Part shown: one piece after another, positions 1-8,937 of the stretch
Numbering within the stretch: position 1 is the first letter of the stretch
Layout of the letters: every line of letters begins with the position of its first letter
Source of the DNA: Paractinoplanes rishiriensis
Lineage (GTDB): Bacteria; Actinomycetota; Actinomycetes; Mycobacteriales; Micromonosporaceae
DNA: 59,111 bases
Direction of reading: 5' to 3'
NCBI RefSeq assembly: GCF_016862375.1
Contig: NZ_BOMV01000017.1
Span: 1 to 59,111, forward strand
Made by a program: the position numbers and the translations under genes
Notes under the pieces: model-generated
Told to the model about the DNA's origin: nothing
What the model saw: only the letters and a program-made list of their open reading frames with translations
The model's database searches: none

Positions 1-64
1 ACATCCCCCTCCACAGCCGCGCCCGACGGCCGCTGATGTATCGCTGTGCGCTACAAATGCGGGG

Positions 65-1153
65 ATGAGAGCTTCCCGCCGTACCCTCCTCGGTGTCGCT
101 TTTGCCGCACTCACCGCTAGTTGCGGACGTGGCCCGGACCCCGCGGGCGCCGGCACGGCACCGCTCGAGGTGGGCGTGCTCTATGCCGGGCTCACCTATC
201 CGGCGGGATTCGGGGCCGGGGTGCAATATGCGACACACCGCACCAACCGGATCGGTGGCCGGAGTGTCGCCGTGCAGTGGGTCGACGACCAGGGCGATCC
301 GGAGGTCGCCACGGCAGCCGCCGAACGGTTGATCGCGCGGGGTGTCCGGGTGCTGGCGGGCGGTAGCACTTCGGAGGTGGCGTTGCGGCTCGCCACATTG
401 GCCGCCGCGCATCGCGTCCTGTTCATTTCCGGGCCGGCGGAAGATGACACAATTACCGGCGTCAATAGATATACGTTCCGGTCCGGCCGGCAGGCATATC
501 AGGATCTGCTCGCTCTCCGGGCCGTGGCCGGCACCTTGAAGAATGCTCTGCTGGTCGCCCCTTCGCCGGACGCACTCGCGGCGGCGGCTCCGGTCTTCGG
601 CATTCCCGGCGTGGTCGCCCCGCCGGACGCGAAGGGAATCGATCAGCGGCCCGACCAGGTGATCGTGCTGCCCGGGCCGTGGCCGGCGGCGTTCTGGGAG
701 ACGCTGGTCCGGGATCATCCCTCGGTTTTCACCGTTCTCGGCGCGCGCAGCACGTGGCGCGACTACGGCACCGCCGGGAGTGCGCTCCGCCTGGCCGGCT
801 ACTACTTCGACGGCGCCGAGAACAATTTCGCGTCCCGGCAGATGCGCGCTTTCGCGCCCGGCCGCCGCAGCGACCTGAGCCAGCCGGCCGGTTTCGTCGG
901 CGCGCAGCTGGTCGTGCGCGCCCTCCAATACGGCCCCGACGACGTGGACCGGATGATCGCGGCGCTGGAGGGTTTCGAGTTCAGCTCGGCGAACGGCTTT
1001 CCGCTACGGGTACGGGCCGAGGACCACGCTCTGGTGCAGCCGATGTTCCAGGCGTGGCTCATCCCGGTCGGAACGGGATACAGCGCCATCACCGCCGCCA
1101 AACTGGACGCCGCCGTGGTCGCCCCGCCGCCGGTCCGCGCTCAGTGGCGATGA
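65..1153 (+). CDS. ABC transporter substrate-binding (Leu/Ile/Val-type) lipoprotein
   Basis: 362 aa. The N-terminus has a twin-arginine-like start (SRRTLLG), a hydrophobic stretch and a lipobox-like LTASC with the candidate lipid-bearing Cys at residue 20, so it is probably exported and membrane-anchored. The body resembles type-1 periplasmic binding proteins of the branched-chain amino acid/amide family: an N-terminal lobe that begins LEVGVLYAGLTYP, then a D-D-Q-G-D-P-E-V-A stretch and a repeated alternation of strands and helices. No permease or ATPase genes lie beside it, so it may serve a transporter elsewhere or act as an orphan receptor. Its 3' end overlaps the convergent P450 gene by 13 bp. 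The ligand cannot be read from the sequence. Confidence 0.8.
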   Translation: MRASRRTLLGVAFAALTASCGRGPDPAGAGTAPLEVGVLYAGLTYPAGFGAGVQYATHRTNRIGGRSVAVQWVDDQGDPEVATAAAERLIARGVRVLAGGSTSEVALRLATLAAAHRVLFISGPAEDDTITGVNRYTFRSGRQAYQDLLALRAVAGTLKNALLVAPSPDALAAAAPVFGIPGVVAPPDAKGIDQRPDQVIVLPGPWPAAFWETLVRDHPSVFTVLGARSTWRDYGTAGSALRLAGYYFDGAENNFASRQMRAFAPGRRSDLSQPAGFVGAQLVVRALQYGPDDVDRMIAALEGFEFSSANGFPLRVRAEDHALVQPMFQAWLIPVGTGYSAITAAKLDAAVVAPPPVRAQWR

Positions 1154-2523
1154 CCGGCGACGTCGACCCGGAAGGAAAGCGCCGGCCCCGGATTCGGTGA
1201 GGTCTTGCGAGCCAACACGTAGCCGGGCGATTCCAGGCGCAGATCGAGCCGGTGGAACATCCGCGCCATGGTGACCAGCATCTGCACGTCGGCGAGCGTC
1301 TTGCCGAGACAGACATGTTGCCCGCGTCCGTACGGCGAATAGGCGCCGGTCTGCAGATGCTCGGCGCGCGGCTTCTCATACCGGTCAATGTCGAACCGCA
1401 TCGGATCCGGAAAGAACTCTTCCAGAAAATGCGGCACCGTGGTCCCGATGTAAATCGTCTCGCCCGCGCTTATCCGGTGGCCCTGGAAGGTGAAATTCCG
1501 GGTGGCCGTACGCATTTGCACCACCGCGACGGGATAGAGCCGCATGGTCTCCATGAGCGCTCCCCGAATTGACGGGATGCCACGGAGATCGCGCTCGGTG
1601 ATGCTGGGCCGCGCGAACAATTCGGCCGCCTCCTGCTGCACCCGCTGGAGCACGCCGGGGTGCTTGAGCACCGCATAGACCATGGCCGCGGTCGTGTTGG
1701 CGACGGTGTCCATCCCGGCGACGTAGGGGCCGGTCGCGCAGATCAGCAGGTCGCTGTCGGGCATCGCGGTGGGGCGTTCCCGGTTGGCGCGCATGAGGTC
1801 GTCCAGGAGGATGGCCGGCTTGATGCCCGGGGCGCTTCCCGGGGCCGCGCCCGGATCGGCACCCGCGGCCACCCGGGCACGGTCGGCGATCATCCGCTCG
1901 CTCAACTCGAGCACCCGCCGACGCGCACGCCGGTACCGCGGATCGCGCAGCAGCAGCCGCGGCCGCTGCCTGGTGACCAGCACGTTGATGATGTACGTGG
2001 TGGCCAGCCGGATGTCCGCCACATATTCCGGCCGGGCGGCGCCGGTCATCAGCTCACCCAGCTGATCGGTCACCAGCGTCTGCATCGACCGCAACACCGG
2101 AACAGTCGTCCCCGGCCGCCAGGAGCGGTCGATGTTCCGGTCCGTGATCGCCACCAGCTCGTCGAGCCGGTCCGCGATCGCCTCCCGTGAGTAGCCGCGC
2201 CGCATGATGTCGCGCAGCTCCTTGTGCGACGCGCCGTCCTCTCCCGGCAGCGTGCGGGTGGCACCGTACTCGTCGACCAGCCCGCTCCAGAATTCCCTGG
2301 AACGCAGGCTCTCCCGGCCTTCCTGCGTGCCCAGGAACTCCGCCGCCTCCGGCCCGGCGAGCACCGCCTGCTCCCGCCCGAGCACCCGGATGCGGAAGAC
2401 CGGACCATGCTCCCGATAACAGTCCACAAAGAACTGAGCAGGGTCCTTCGCCATCCGCAACGCGTTGCCCAGTACCGGATGCCCGCGCACCACCGGCGTC
2501 TCCACGCAACGCATAGTATCCAT
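1141..2523 (-). CDS. Cytochrome P450
   Basis: About 460 aa from the ATG at 2523; a GTG at 2532 and another ATG at 2514 are alternatives. Hallmarks are present: I-helix oxygen-binding AGMDT, the K-helix ETMR (ExxR), and the haem loop YGRGQHVCLG with the axial Cys near residue 405. P450s insert one oxygen atom into an organic substrate using ferredoxin-delivered electrons. No ferredoxin, reductase or biosynthetic cluster is adjacent, so the substrate is unknown. The full-length fold is intact and the family assignment is secure. It is convergent with, and overlaps, the upstream lipoprotein gene. Confidence 0.93.
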   Translation of the reverse strand: MDTMRCVETPVVRGHPVLGNALRMAKDPAQFFVDCYREHGPVFRIRVLGREQAVLAGPEAAEFLGTQEGRESLRSREFWSGLVDEYGATRTLPGEDGASHKELRDIMRRGYSREAIADRLDELVAITDRNIDRSWRPGTTVPVLRSMQTLVTDQLGELMTGAARPEYVADIRLATTYIINVLVTRQRPRLLLRDPRYRRARRRVLELSERMIADRARVAAGADPGAAPGSAPGIKPAILLDDLMRANRERPTAMPDSDLLICATGPYVAGMDTVANTTAAMVYAVLKHPGVLQRVQQEAAELFARPSITERDLRGIPSIRGALMETMRLYPVAVVQMRTATRNFTFQGHRISAGETIYIGTTVPHFLEEFFPDPMRFDIDRYEKPRAEHLQTGAYSPYGRGQHVCLGKTLADVQMLVTMARMFHRLDLRLESPGYVLARKTSPNPGPALSFRVDVAGHRH

Positions 2524-2569
2524 CCGCACCACTGTTAGCGACCCCGTCGGACCCCTCCGCTACCGTGGG

Positions 2570-3100
2570 ATGGTGAAGTCGGCGCCGTCGCGAGTCCTGG
2601 TCTACGGGGTCACCGGGTCCGGGAAGACGACGCTGGCCCGGCAGCTCGGCGAGCGGCTGGGAGTGCCCTGGCACCCGGCCGACGATCTCGCCTGGGAACC
2701 GGGCTGGGTGCTCGTGCCGAATGAGGTCCAGCGCCGGCGGGTGGCGGCCATCTGCGCCGGCGAGCGCTGGATTCTCGACAATGCGTACGGCTCCTGGACC
2801 GACATCCCGCTGCGCCGGGCCGATCTGGTAATCGGGCTCGACTATCCGCGGTGGTTGTCGCTGGGCCGCCTGCTGCGTCGCTGCGCCCACAATCTCGTCC
2901 GCCGGACGCCGGTCTGCAACGGCAACGTCGAGACCTGGCGGCAGACTTTCTCGCCCGACTCCATAGTCGTGTGGCATTTCAAGTCGTTCAAACGCCGCCG
3001 GCGACGCATGCGGCAATGGCAGGCAGAGCTGTCCGAGCCGCGGATCCTCCTCTTCCGATCGCCGGGTGCGGTCACCGCATGGCTGCGCGGCCTCCGGTGA
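2570..3100 (+). CDS. P-loop adenylate-kinase-like (FlaR-type) protein
   Basis: 176 aa. The Walker A motif GVTGSGKTT lies at the N-terminus. It is followed by W-H-P-A-D-D, a W-I-L-D-N-A-Y motif and a basic R/K-rich C-terminal half (KRRRRRMRQW), a pattern typical of the adenylate kinase-like 'topology modulation protein' family. These proteins are presumed small-molecule kinases, but the substrate is unknown. The ATG at 2570 is used here. The GTG at 2573 is 6 nt after a TACCGT box (2561-2566) and would fit leaderless initiation. Its TGA overlaps the GTG of the next gene, which implies translational coupling. Confidence 0.75.
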   Translation: MVKSAPSRVLVYGVTGSGKTTLARQLGERLGVPWHPADDLAWEPGWVLVPNEVQRRRVAAICAGERWILDNAYGSWTDIPLRRADLVIGLDYPRWLSLGRLLRRCAHNLVRRTPVCNGNVETWRQTFSPDSIVVWHFKSFKRRRRRMRQWQAELSEPRILLFRSPGAVTAWLRGLR

Positions 3101-3831
3101 CGACGCTGAGAATTGGCGCCTGCCAGACCCCTGAGCTGCTGGGCGACCCGGACGCGGCCCTCGATCTGATCGCCGGTTTCGCCCGGCACGACGTGGATCT
3201 GCTCCTCTTTCCCGAGTGTTTCCTGCAGGGTTATCTGGTCACCGCCGAGCACGTCGAGAGGTGGGCGATCGACCTGTCCTCGGACGCTTTCGCGGCGATC
3301 CTCGACAGGCTGGCCCCGATCCGCCAGACCCTGGTTCTCGGCTTGATCGAACGGCGCGGCCCCCACTTCTTCAACACCGCCGCGGTGATATCCGGCGGCC
3401 GCTTCCTGGGCGCGTACCGCAAAGTGCATCTGGTCCCCGGTGAATTGATTTTCACCCCGGGGGACGCCTATCCGATTTTCGAAAGCGGTGGCGTCCGTTT
3501 CGGCATCAACATCTGCTTCGACGCCCGATTTCCCCGCGCCGCCGCAGCCGTGGCCGCCCAGGGCGCAGATCTGCTCGTGGTGCCGGCGCAGAACATGATG
3601 CGACGCGTCAACGCCGCTCGTTGGCAAGGGCGAAACATCAAGATCGGAGCAGAGCGCGTACGCGAGACAGGCCTGTGGCTGGCCCTGGCCGACGTCACCG
3701 GAGAACGCGGCGAAGACCGCATCGGACTGGGCCCGACCTGCGTCATCAACCCGGACGGGCAGGTCGTGACGCAGGTCCCCGATGGCAGCACCGGCATCGC
3801 GATCGCCGAAATTGTCGTACCGGCCCGCTAA
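3097..3831 (+). CDS. Carbon-nitrogen hydrolase (nitrilase superfamily)
   Basis: 244 aa from GTG 3097, which forms a GTGA overlap with the kinase stop; an in-frame ATG at 3079 is an alternative. The catalytic triad of the superfamily is visible: Glu40 in FPECFLQGY, Lys109 in YRKVHLV and Cys140 in NICFDARFP. Such enzymes hydrolyse or condense amides and nitriles in the cytoplasm. The coupling to a P-loop kinase suggests they work on related substrates, but this is inference. The length is normal for a single-domain amidase of the family. Confidence 0.87.
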   Translation: MTTLRIGACQTPELLGDPDAALDLIAGFARHDVDLLLFPECFLQGYLVTAEHVERWAIDLSSDAFAAILDRLAPIRQTLVLGLIERRGPHFFNTAAVISGGRFLGAYRKVHLVPGELIFTPGDAYPIFESGGVRFGINICFDARFPRAAAAVAAQGADLLVVPAQNMMRRVNAARWQGRNIKIGAERVRETGLWLALADVTGERGEDRIGLGPTCVINPDGQVVTQVPDGSTGIAIAEIVVPAR

Positions 3832-3913
3832 CGCCTGCTACCGTCGCGTCACTTATCCACAACTGCACACCATGCACAGGGACGAAGGGCGGGATCACAC
3901 CTGGAGGCAGGTC

Positions 3914-5089
3914 GTGTTCCGCCCGTTTTCATGGGTTTTACGCACTCAAGGCGCCCCGGTCCCCCTGCTGGCAACCTTCGTGGGCTCTCTGCCGATCGGC
4001 ATGCTGACCCTCGGCATTCTGCTGCTGGTCCGCCAGACAACCGAGTCGTACGCCGTAGCCGGCACCGCCGCCGGGGCGTTCAGCTTCGGTAATGCCCTGG
4101 GCCTGCTGATCCAGGGCCGCCTGATCGACCGCCACGGCCCGGCCCGGGTTCTGCTGACCGCCGCGACGTTGTGCCCCACCCTGCTGGTGACGCTCACCGT
4201 GACGATCACGCAGCACGCCGCCGCCCCGCTGCTGATAACCCTGGCCGCGGCGTCCGGCGCCACCCTCCCCGCCACCGTCACCGGGATGCGCGTGCTGTGC
4301 CCACGCCTGCTTCCCGACCCCGGCGACCGGACAGCCGCCTATGCGTTGCTGGCCACCCTGTTCCAGGTAGCCATGGTCACCGGACCCCTGCTGGTCGCCG
4401 CCCTGGCGCTGACCGGCACCGCAACCCCGGTCCTGCCCACCGCGGCCGCCCTGACCGCAGCCGGCGGTCTACTTTTCGCCACCGCACCCGCCGTCCGGGC
4501 CTGGAGTCCGCCGTCGACCACGCGCCCGGCCGGCCGAATCCGGTCAGCGATCCGCACGCCGGTGGTCACTCTCGTGCTGGGCACCTTCGGCGTCGGCGCC
4601 GCGACCGGCATGCTCACCGTCGCGGTCGCCGCGGCCCGGCCCGCGCTCGCCGGTTTGCTGTTCGCGGCCTTCGCGGCCGGCGAGCTGCTGGGCGGCCTGG
4701 TCTACGGCGGCGTTCGCTGGACCTTGCCGAACCCTGTCCGACTCATCGTGGGCCAGTGCGGGATGTCAGCGGCGGTAGCCCTGCTCGCGCTGTCCTCGGG
4801 CACCGGCTGGCCGATGCCGGCGTCGATGCTCCTGATCGGTGCGCTCACCGCCCCGGCCGCGATAGCCGGCTCGGCGCTGCTGGACGACGTGGTGCCGCCG
4901 GGTTCGCTGGGCCGCGCTTACACCATGCTGGTCGCCGCCGGCCTGATCGGCGTCGCCGCCGGCAATGCCACCGCCGGCCGCCTGGCCGGCGACACCCGCA
5001 CGACCTTGCTCCTGACCGCGGTCACCTTGAGCGCCGTCGCCGCCTGGACGCTGGCCCGCCGCCGGACGCTGGTATCGCAAACAACCTGA
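3914..5089 (+). CDS. MFS transporter
   Basis: 391 aa from GTG 3914, chosen because GGAGG at 3903-3907 sits 6 nt upstream; an ATG at 3872 is also in frame. The protein is almost entirely hydrophobic, with about 12 predicted membrane segments. A cytoplasmic loop G-R-L-I-D-R-H-G-P between segments 2 and 3 matches the MFS signature (GxxxDRxG). It is probably a drug- or sugar-efflux type exporter of the plasma membrane. It is convergent with the GGDEF gene, with a 69-bp tandem repeat between them. Confidence 0.85.
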   Translation: MFRPFSWVLRTQGAPVPLLATFVGSLPIGMLTLGILLLVRQTTESYAVAGTAAGAFSFGNALGLLIQGRLIDRHGPARVLLTAATLCPTLLVTLTVTITQHAAAPLLITLAAASGATLPATVTGMRVLCPRLLPDPGDRTAAYALLATLFQVAMVTGPLLVAALALTGTATPVLPTAAALTAAGGLLFATAPAVRAWSPPSTTRPAGRIRSAIRTPVVTLVLGTFGVGAATGMLTVAVAAARPALAGLLFAAFAAGELLGGLVYGGVRWTLPNPVRLIVGQCGMSAAVALLALSSGTGWPMPASMLLIGALTAPAAIAGSALLDDVVPPGSLGRAYTMLVAAGLIGVAAGNATAGRLAGDTRTTLLLTAVTLSAVAAWTLARRRTLVSQTT

Positions 5090-5134
5090 TGACGACACTG
5101 CCGGCGACCGGCCACAGCGCCGGGTTACCGGCCC

Positions 5135-5277
5135 GGCTGCCGCGCAGGTCGTCGCCGCCGGTCGCGCGCAGGAAGACGGCCGGCGAGCCGGGTTAGCGTG
5201 CAAGACGGCCGCGCAGGTCGTCGCCGCCGGTCGCGCGCAGAGAGACGGCCGGCCGAGGCGGTTAGCGGGCAAAGACG
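5135..5277. repeat. Tandem repeat, 69-bp period, about two copies
   Basis: Two near-identical 69-bp blocks (5140-5208 and 5209-5277) fill most of the 237-bp space between the convergent MFS and GGDEF genes. They share a perfect 31-bp core (5141-5171 and 5210-5240) and diverge slightly towards their ends. No ORF with coding character was seen in it. It may act in transcription termination or be a neutral minisatellite. Confidence 0.8.
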
Positions 5278-5326
5278 ACCGCTGCCGGCCCGTCGAGCCG
5301 GCGTCCGGATCGCCGGACGGGCGGGC

Positions 5327-6334
5327 TCAGGCCGCGGAATCGACTCCGACCGTGACGCCCGGAATGTCATCCGGATAGATCGCCACCCGGTTCCGGCCGG
5401 CGTGTTTCGCCCGGTAGAGACACTCGTCGGCGCGGCCTAGCAGGGTGCCGACGTCCGAGTCGGTGGCCGCCAGATAGGCGACGCCCACACTGATCGTTAC
5501 CGGGAGCGGACCGGCGACGGTGTCCACCGGCGTCTCGGCAATCGCCGCCCGCAGCCGCTCGGCGACGATCGGAGCGGCGTCGCCGGCATCGGGCAGGACG
5601 ACGGCGAACTCCTCACCGCCGTAGCGGCACACGACATCGCCGTCGCGAATGCCGTCGCGCAAGCGGGCGGCCACCGTCCGGATGACATCATCACCGGCCT
5701 GATGGCCCCACGTGTCGTTGATCCGCTTGAAGTGGTCGATATCGGCCATGATCACCGCCAACGGCTGCCTCCCGCCGCGGGCCTCGGCCAGCTCGTGCCC
5801 GGCGATCTCCATGAAGTGCCGCCGGTTGGCCACCTGGGTCAGGCCGTCGATGGTCGCCAGTTGACTGACCTGGCTGAACAGCCGGGCGTTCTCGTAGGCG
5901 ACCATGCTCTGCGCGATGACGGCGGCGAGGATCTCCACCTGCGCCGGCCCGAAGGCGTCCGTCTGATCGCTCGCCAGCACCAGGAAGCTCACCGGCTCGG
6001 CGCGCACGGACAGCGGCATGCACAACCAGCTGGCCAGAGGTACGTCCGCGTCGATGAACGCGGCCGTCCACTGGTCGTCCGCACTCGCGGTGACGCCGCC
6101 GCCGGAGACGTCCGCCCCGACGCTCTCGTCCGGCGGCACGAGCCAGGCGCGGCTCGCGCCGACAAGTCGCTGGGCGGCTGCGGTCAGCGTTTCCAGCACG
6201 ACGTCCGGGTCCAGCTTTCCGCCGACCTCGTTCATCGCTACCCGGAGCGTGTCGGCGAGGTCGCGCTCGCGCGCAACGGTGGCGACCGTGACCTCGAGCT
6301 GAGCTGCCCGGGCCGTCTCCAGCGCCACCGCCAC
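5327..6334 (-). CDS. GAF-GGDEF protein, probable diguanylate cyclase
   Basis: 335 aa. After a short helical segment, a GAF domain (about residues 30-165) is followed by a GGDEF domain with the intact active-site motif GGEEF (about residue 236), preceded by the substrate motif DIDHFKRINDTWGHQAGD. It should make cyclic di-GMP from GTP, under control of a ligand or partner bound by GAF. The annotated GTG start falls inside what looks like the end of a further GAF domain: the same frame upstream, as far as the stop at 6398-6400, still reads like a GAF C-terminal helix. The gene may therefore be truncated at its N-terminus. Confidence 0.85.
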   Translation of the reverse strand: MAVALETARAAQLEVTVATVARERDLADTLRVAMNEVGGKLDPDVVLETLTAAAQRLVGASRAWLVPPDESVGADVSGGGVTASADDQWTAAFIDADVPLASWLCMPLSVRAEPVSFLVLASDQTDAFGPAQVEILAAVIAQSMVAYENARLFSQVSQLATIDGLTQVANRRHFMEIAGHELAEARGGRQPLAVIMADIDHFKRINDTWGHQAGDDVIRTVAARLRDGIRDGDVVCRYGGEEFAVVLPDAGDAAPIVAERLRAAIAETPVDTVAGPLPVTISVGVAYLAATDSDVGTLLGRADECLYRAKHAGRNRVAIYPDDIPGVTVGVDSAA

Positions 6335-6422
6335 CTGGTTGGTGATAGCGGTGAGAATGTCGGACGACCGAGGGTTTGCCGGCGGATTCGAGGCACTTCA
6401 CCGCGGCGGGGCAGGCGACATC

Positions 6423-6478
6423 GGGGCAACGGGGCACCGGGGCAACGGGGCAACAGGGCACCGCGGCACCGCGGCACC
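6423..6478. repeat. 8-bp tandem repeat, seven copies
   Basis: The unit GGGGCAAC/GGGGCACC is repeated seven times (the last three copies begin AGGG or GCGG). It lies in the 217-bp space between the GGDEF gene start and the stop of the citrate synthase gene. A repeat that is not a multiple of three, just upstream of a gene with a questionable N-terminus, is notable. Confidence 0.85.
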
Positions 6479-6551
6479 AGACGAGACGTCCACCGAGATC
6501 GTCCGGGCGACGAGCGGCCAGGCCGGCCGCATCTGCGGCCACCGCCGGCCG

Positions 6552-7661
6552 CTACTCGTTGCGTTTGACGGCGGCGTCCCAGCCGGTCACCTCGCCGGCC
6601 GTGCGCTCGCGCGGGCCCACGTAGTCGGCCGACGGGCGGATGATTTTGGCGAGGCGCTTCTGTTCGAGGATGTGGGCGCTCCAGCCCGCCGTCCGCGCGC
6701 ACGTGAACATGGGGGTGAACATCTCGGCCGGGACCTGGGCGAAGTCGAGCACCACCGCGGCCCAGTACTCGACATTCGTCTCCAGGATCCGGTCGGGTTT
6801 GCGTTCGCGCAGCTCGGCGAGGGCGGCCTTCTCCAGTTCGCGGGCGGCCTCGTAACGCGGGGCGCCCAGCTCCAGCGCCGCCTCGCGCAGGATCGTGGCG
6901 CGCGGGTCCTCGGCCCGGTAGATCGCGTGACCGAAACCCATCAGGCGGCGGCCGCTGTCGAGGAGTCCTTTCACGTGCGCCCTCGGGTCCTTGCCGCCCT
7001 CGACCGCCTCGATCATGCCCAGCGCGCGGGCGGGCGCGCCGCCGTGCAACGGGCCGGACAGGGCCGCGGCGGCCGCCGACAGGCACGCCGGCACGTCGGC
7101 GCCGGTGCTGGCCACGACGCGAGCCGCGAAGGTTGACGCGTTCATGCCGTGTTCCGCCGTGCAGATCCAGTAGCGGTCGATCGCGGCCACGTGCCGCGGG
7201 TCCGGCTCGCCCTGCCAGCGGATCATGAAGCGTTCGGTGGCGTTCCGTCCCTCGTCCACGCGCCGTTGGGGCACCGCGGGCAGGCGCGCTCCACGGGCGG
7301 ACTGGGCCACGTACGACAACGTCATCACCGACGCCCGGGCCAGGTCCTCCCGCGCCTGGTCCTCGTCAATGTCGATCAGCGGTCGCAGACCCCAGTACGG
7401 CGCCAGCATCGACACCGCGGCCTGCACGTCGACCCGGATGTCGCCCGAGTGCACCGGAATCGGGAACGGTTCAGCAGCGGGCAGGCCGCGCCCGAAATCA
7501 CCGTCGGCGAGCAGGCCCCACACGTCGGCGAAGGACACGCGTCCGGCCAGCTCACGAATGTCGACGCCGCGATAGCGCAACGCCCCGCCGTCCCGGTCGG
7601 GCTCGGCGATCTCGGTGTCGAACGCGACGACACCGGCCAATCCTGGGTTGACTGTCAACAT
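6552..7661 (-). CDS. Citrate synthase / 2-methylcitrate synthase family enzyme
   Basis: 369 aa from ATG 7661 (MLTVNPGLAG); the frame stays open further upstream but runs into the divergent gene's promoter. Catalytic elements are intact: His in EHGMNASTFAARV, the oxaloacetate-binding PLHGGAP, His in MGFGHAIYR and the catalytic Asp in VLDFAQVPAEMF. It condenses acetyl- or propionyl-CoA with oxaloacetate; the sequence alone does not decide between citrate and methylcitrate synthase. It is transcribed divergently from a paralogue carrying a DNA-binding domain. Confidence 0.9.
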   Translation of the reverse strand: MLTVNPGLAGVVAFDTEIAEPDRDGGALRYRGVDIRELAGRVSFADVWGLLADGDFGRGLPAAEPFPIPVHSGDIRVDVQAAVSMLAPYWGLRPLIDIDEDQAREDLARASVMTLSYVAQSARGARLPAVPQRRVDEGRNATERFMIRWQGEPDPRHVAAIDRYWICTAEHGMNASTFAARVVASTGADVPACLSAAAAALSGPLHGGAPARALGMIEAVEGGKDPRAHVKGLLDSGRRLMGFGHAIYRAEDPRATILREAALELGAPRYEAARELEKAALAELRERKPDRILETNVEYWAAVVLDFAQVPAEMFTPMFTCARTAGWSAHILEQKRLAKIIRPSADYVGPRERTAGEVTGWDAAVKRNE

Positions 7662-7714
7662 GACATCAACATGTAACGTCGCAATATTGATGTCAACATT
7701 GATCCAGTCAATAT
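7661..7714. promoter_or_regulatory. Divergent promoter/operator between two citrate synthase genes
   Basis: This AT-rich island has a perfect 9-bp inverted repeat (TGACATCAA at 7661-7669, TTGATGTCA at 7687-7695) and three TCAACAT direct repeats (7655, 7666, 7693). For the plus strand, TTGATG (7687-7692), a 16-bp spacer and CAATAT (7709-7714) form a reasonable promoter. For the minus strand, TTGACT (7711-7706), a 17-bp spacer and AATATT (7688-7683) form another. The promoters overlap each other and the operator-like repeat, so a single bound regulator could control both genes. Confidence 0.6.
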
Positions 7715-7728
7715 GAGAGCATCTCCAC

Positions 7729-8937
7729 ATGCACCCCGACTCCCCATTGCTGACCACCGACGACGTCGCCCACCGCCTCGGCGTCAAACCCACGACCGTG
7801 TATGCCTACGTCAGTCGCGGCCTGCTCCCCAGCAGGCGCAACGCCGACGGCAAGGGCAGCCTCTTCGCCAAGCACGACGTCGACGCGTTCGTGGCCGCCC
7901 GCAAGCGACCCACGACGCCCGGCATCCAGACCGGCATCACCCTGATCAAGGACGGCAACCTGTACTACCGGGGCCGCGACGCCTGCGTCCTGGCCCGCAC
8001 CGCCTCGTTCGAAGCGGTCGCGACCCTACTCTGGGCCGGCGACCTGGAGCACGTTGATCTCGCACCGAACAGGTCGGTCCAAGATCTCGCCGGCCAGGTC
8101 ATCGCCCCGCTCCCGCTGTCCGCCCGCACCACCGACCGGCTGCGCGTGATCGTCGCTGCGGCCGCCGCAGCCGACCCGCTCCGCTTCGACACCAGCGCCG
8201 CCGCCGTGATCGCCACCGGGCGCGCGATGCTGGCCACCATGGTCGCGTCGCTCCCATTCGCCAGCGGCGTCACACCGATGGCCGTGTACGAGCGGGAGAG
8301 TGCCGGCACCCGCCCGCTCGCCGAGGTACTCTGGCACCGCCTCACCACTGAGCCGCCGCGTCCCGCCGACTACGAGGTGCTCAACTCCGCGCTGGTCCTG
8401 CTGGCTGACCACGACATCGCCGCCTCGACCCTGGCCGCCCGCGTCGCCGCGTCGACCCGTGCCCACCCGTACGCGGTCGTCAGTGCTGGTCTTGCCGCTC
8501 TTGACGGGCCCTACCACGGCGCACAGAGCGGACTGGCCCACGCGCTGCTCACCGAGGCGATGACCAGGAAGGACCCGGTGGCGACAATCGCCGACCGCCT
8601 CCGCGTGGGCGGCACGATCCCCGGCTTCGGCCACCCGCTCTATCCCGACGGCGACCCGCGCGCCGGCACACTGCTGGAGATGCTCGCCCCCGGCCCGGTC
8701 CGCGACACGGCGACCGAAATAGCCCAGGCGATGAGCACGCGCCCCAACATCGACTTCGCGACGGCGGCGCTGGCGCTGCACTACCGGATGCCGGCCGACG
8801 CCGGCGAGGCGATCTTCGCGGTGGCCCGCACGGCCGGGTGGCTGGCGCACGCTTTGGAGGAGTACGGCGATCGCCCGGGCCGCTTCCGCCCGACCGGCCA
8901 GTACTCCGGCGCCGAACCCGGAACCCCGACCGGCTGA
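7729..8937 (+). CDS. Citrate synthase with N-terminal MerR/excisionase-type HTH
   Basis: 402 aa. Residues 8-60 form a helix-turn-helix of the MerR/excisionase kind (LTTDDVAHRLGVKPTTVYAY, then SRGLLPSRR). The rest is a citrate synthase fold with the active-site His of HDIAASTLAARV, the loop GPYHGAQS, the His of GFGHPLYPDGDP and an Asp in NIDFATAALAL. The HTH fusion suggests a metabolic enzyme that also binds DNA, plausibly the inverted repeat in its own divergent promoter. The C-terminal codons lie inside a 40-bp tandem repeat that continues past the stop. Confidence 0.88.
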   Translation: MHPDSPLLTTDDVAHRLGVKPTTVYAYVSRGLLPSRRNADGKGSLFAKHDVDAFVAARKRPTTPGIQTGITLIKDGNLYYRGRDACVLARTASFEAVATLLWAGDLEHVDLAPNRSVQDLAGQVIAPLPLSARTTDRLRVIVAAAAAADPLRFDTSAAAVIATGRAMLATMVASLPFASGVTPMAVYERESAGTRPLAEVLWHRLTTEPPRPADYEVLNSALVLLADHDIAASTLAARVAASTRAHPYAVVSAGLAALDGPYHGAQSGLAHALLTEAMTRKDPVATIADRLRVGGTIPGFGHPLYPDGDPRAGTLLEMLAPGPVRDTATEIAQAMSTRPNIDFATAALALHYRMPADAGEAIFAVARTAGWLAHALEEYGDRPGRFRPTGQYSGAEPGTPTG

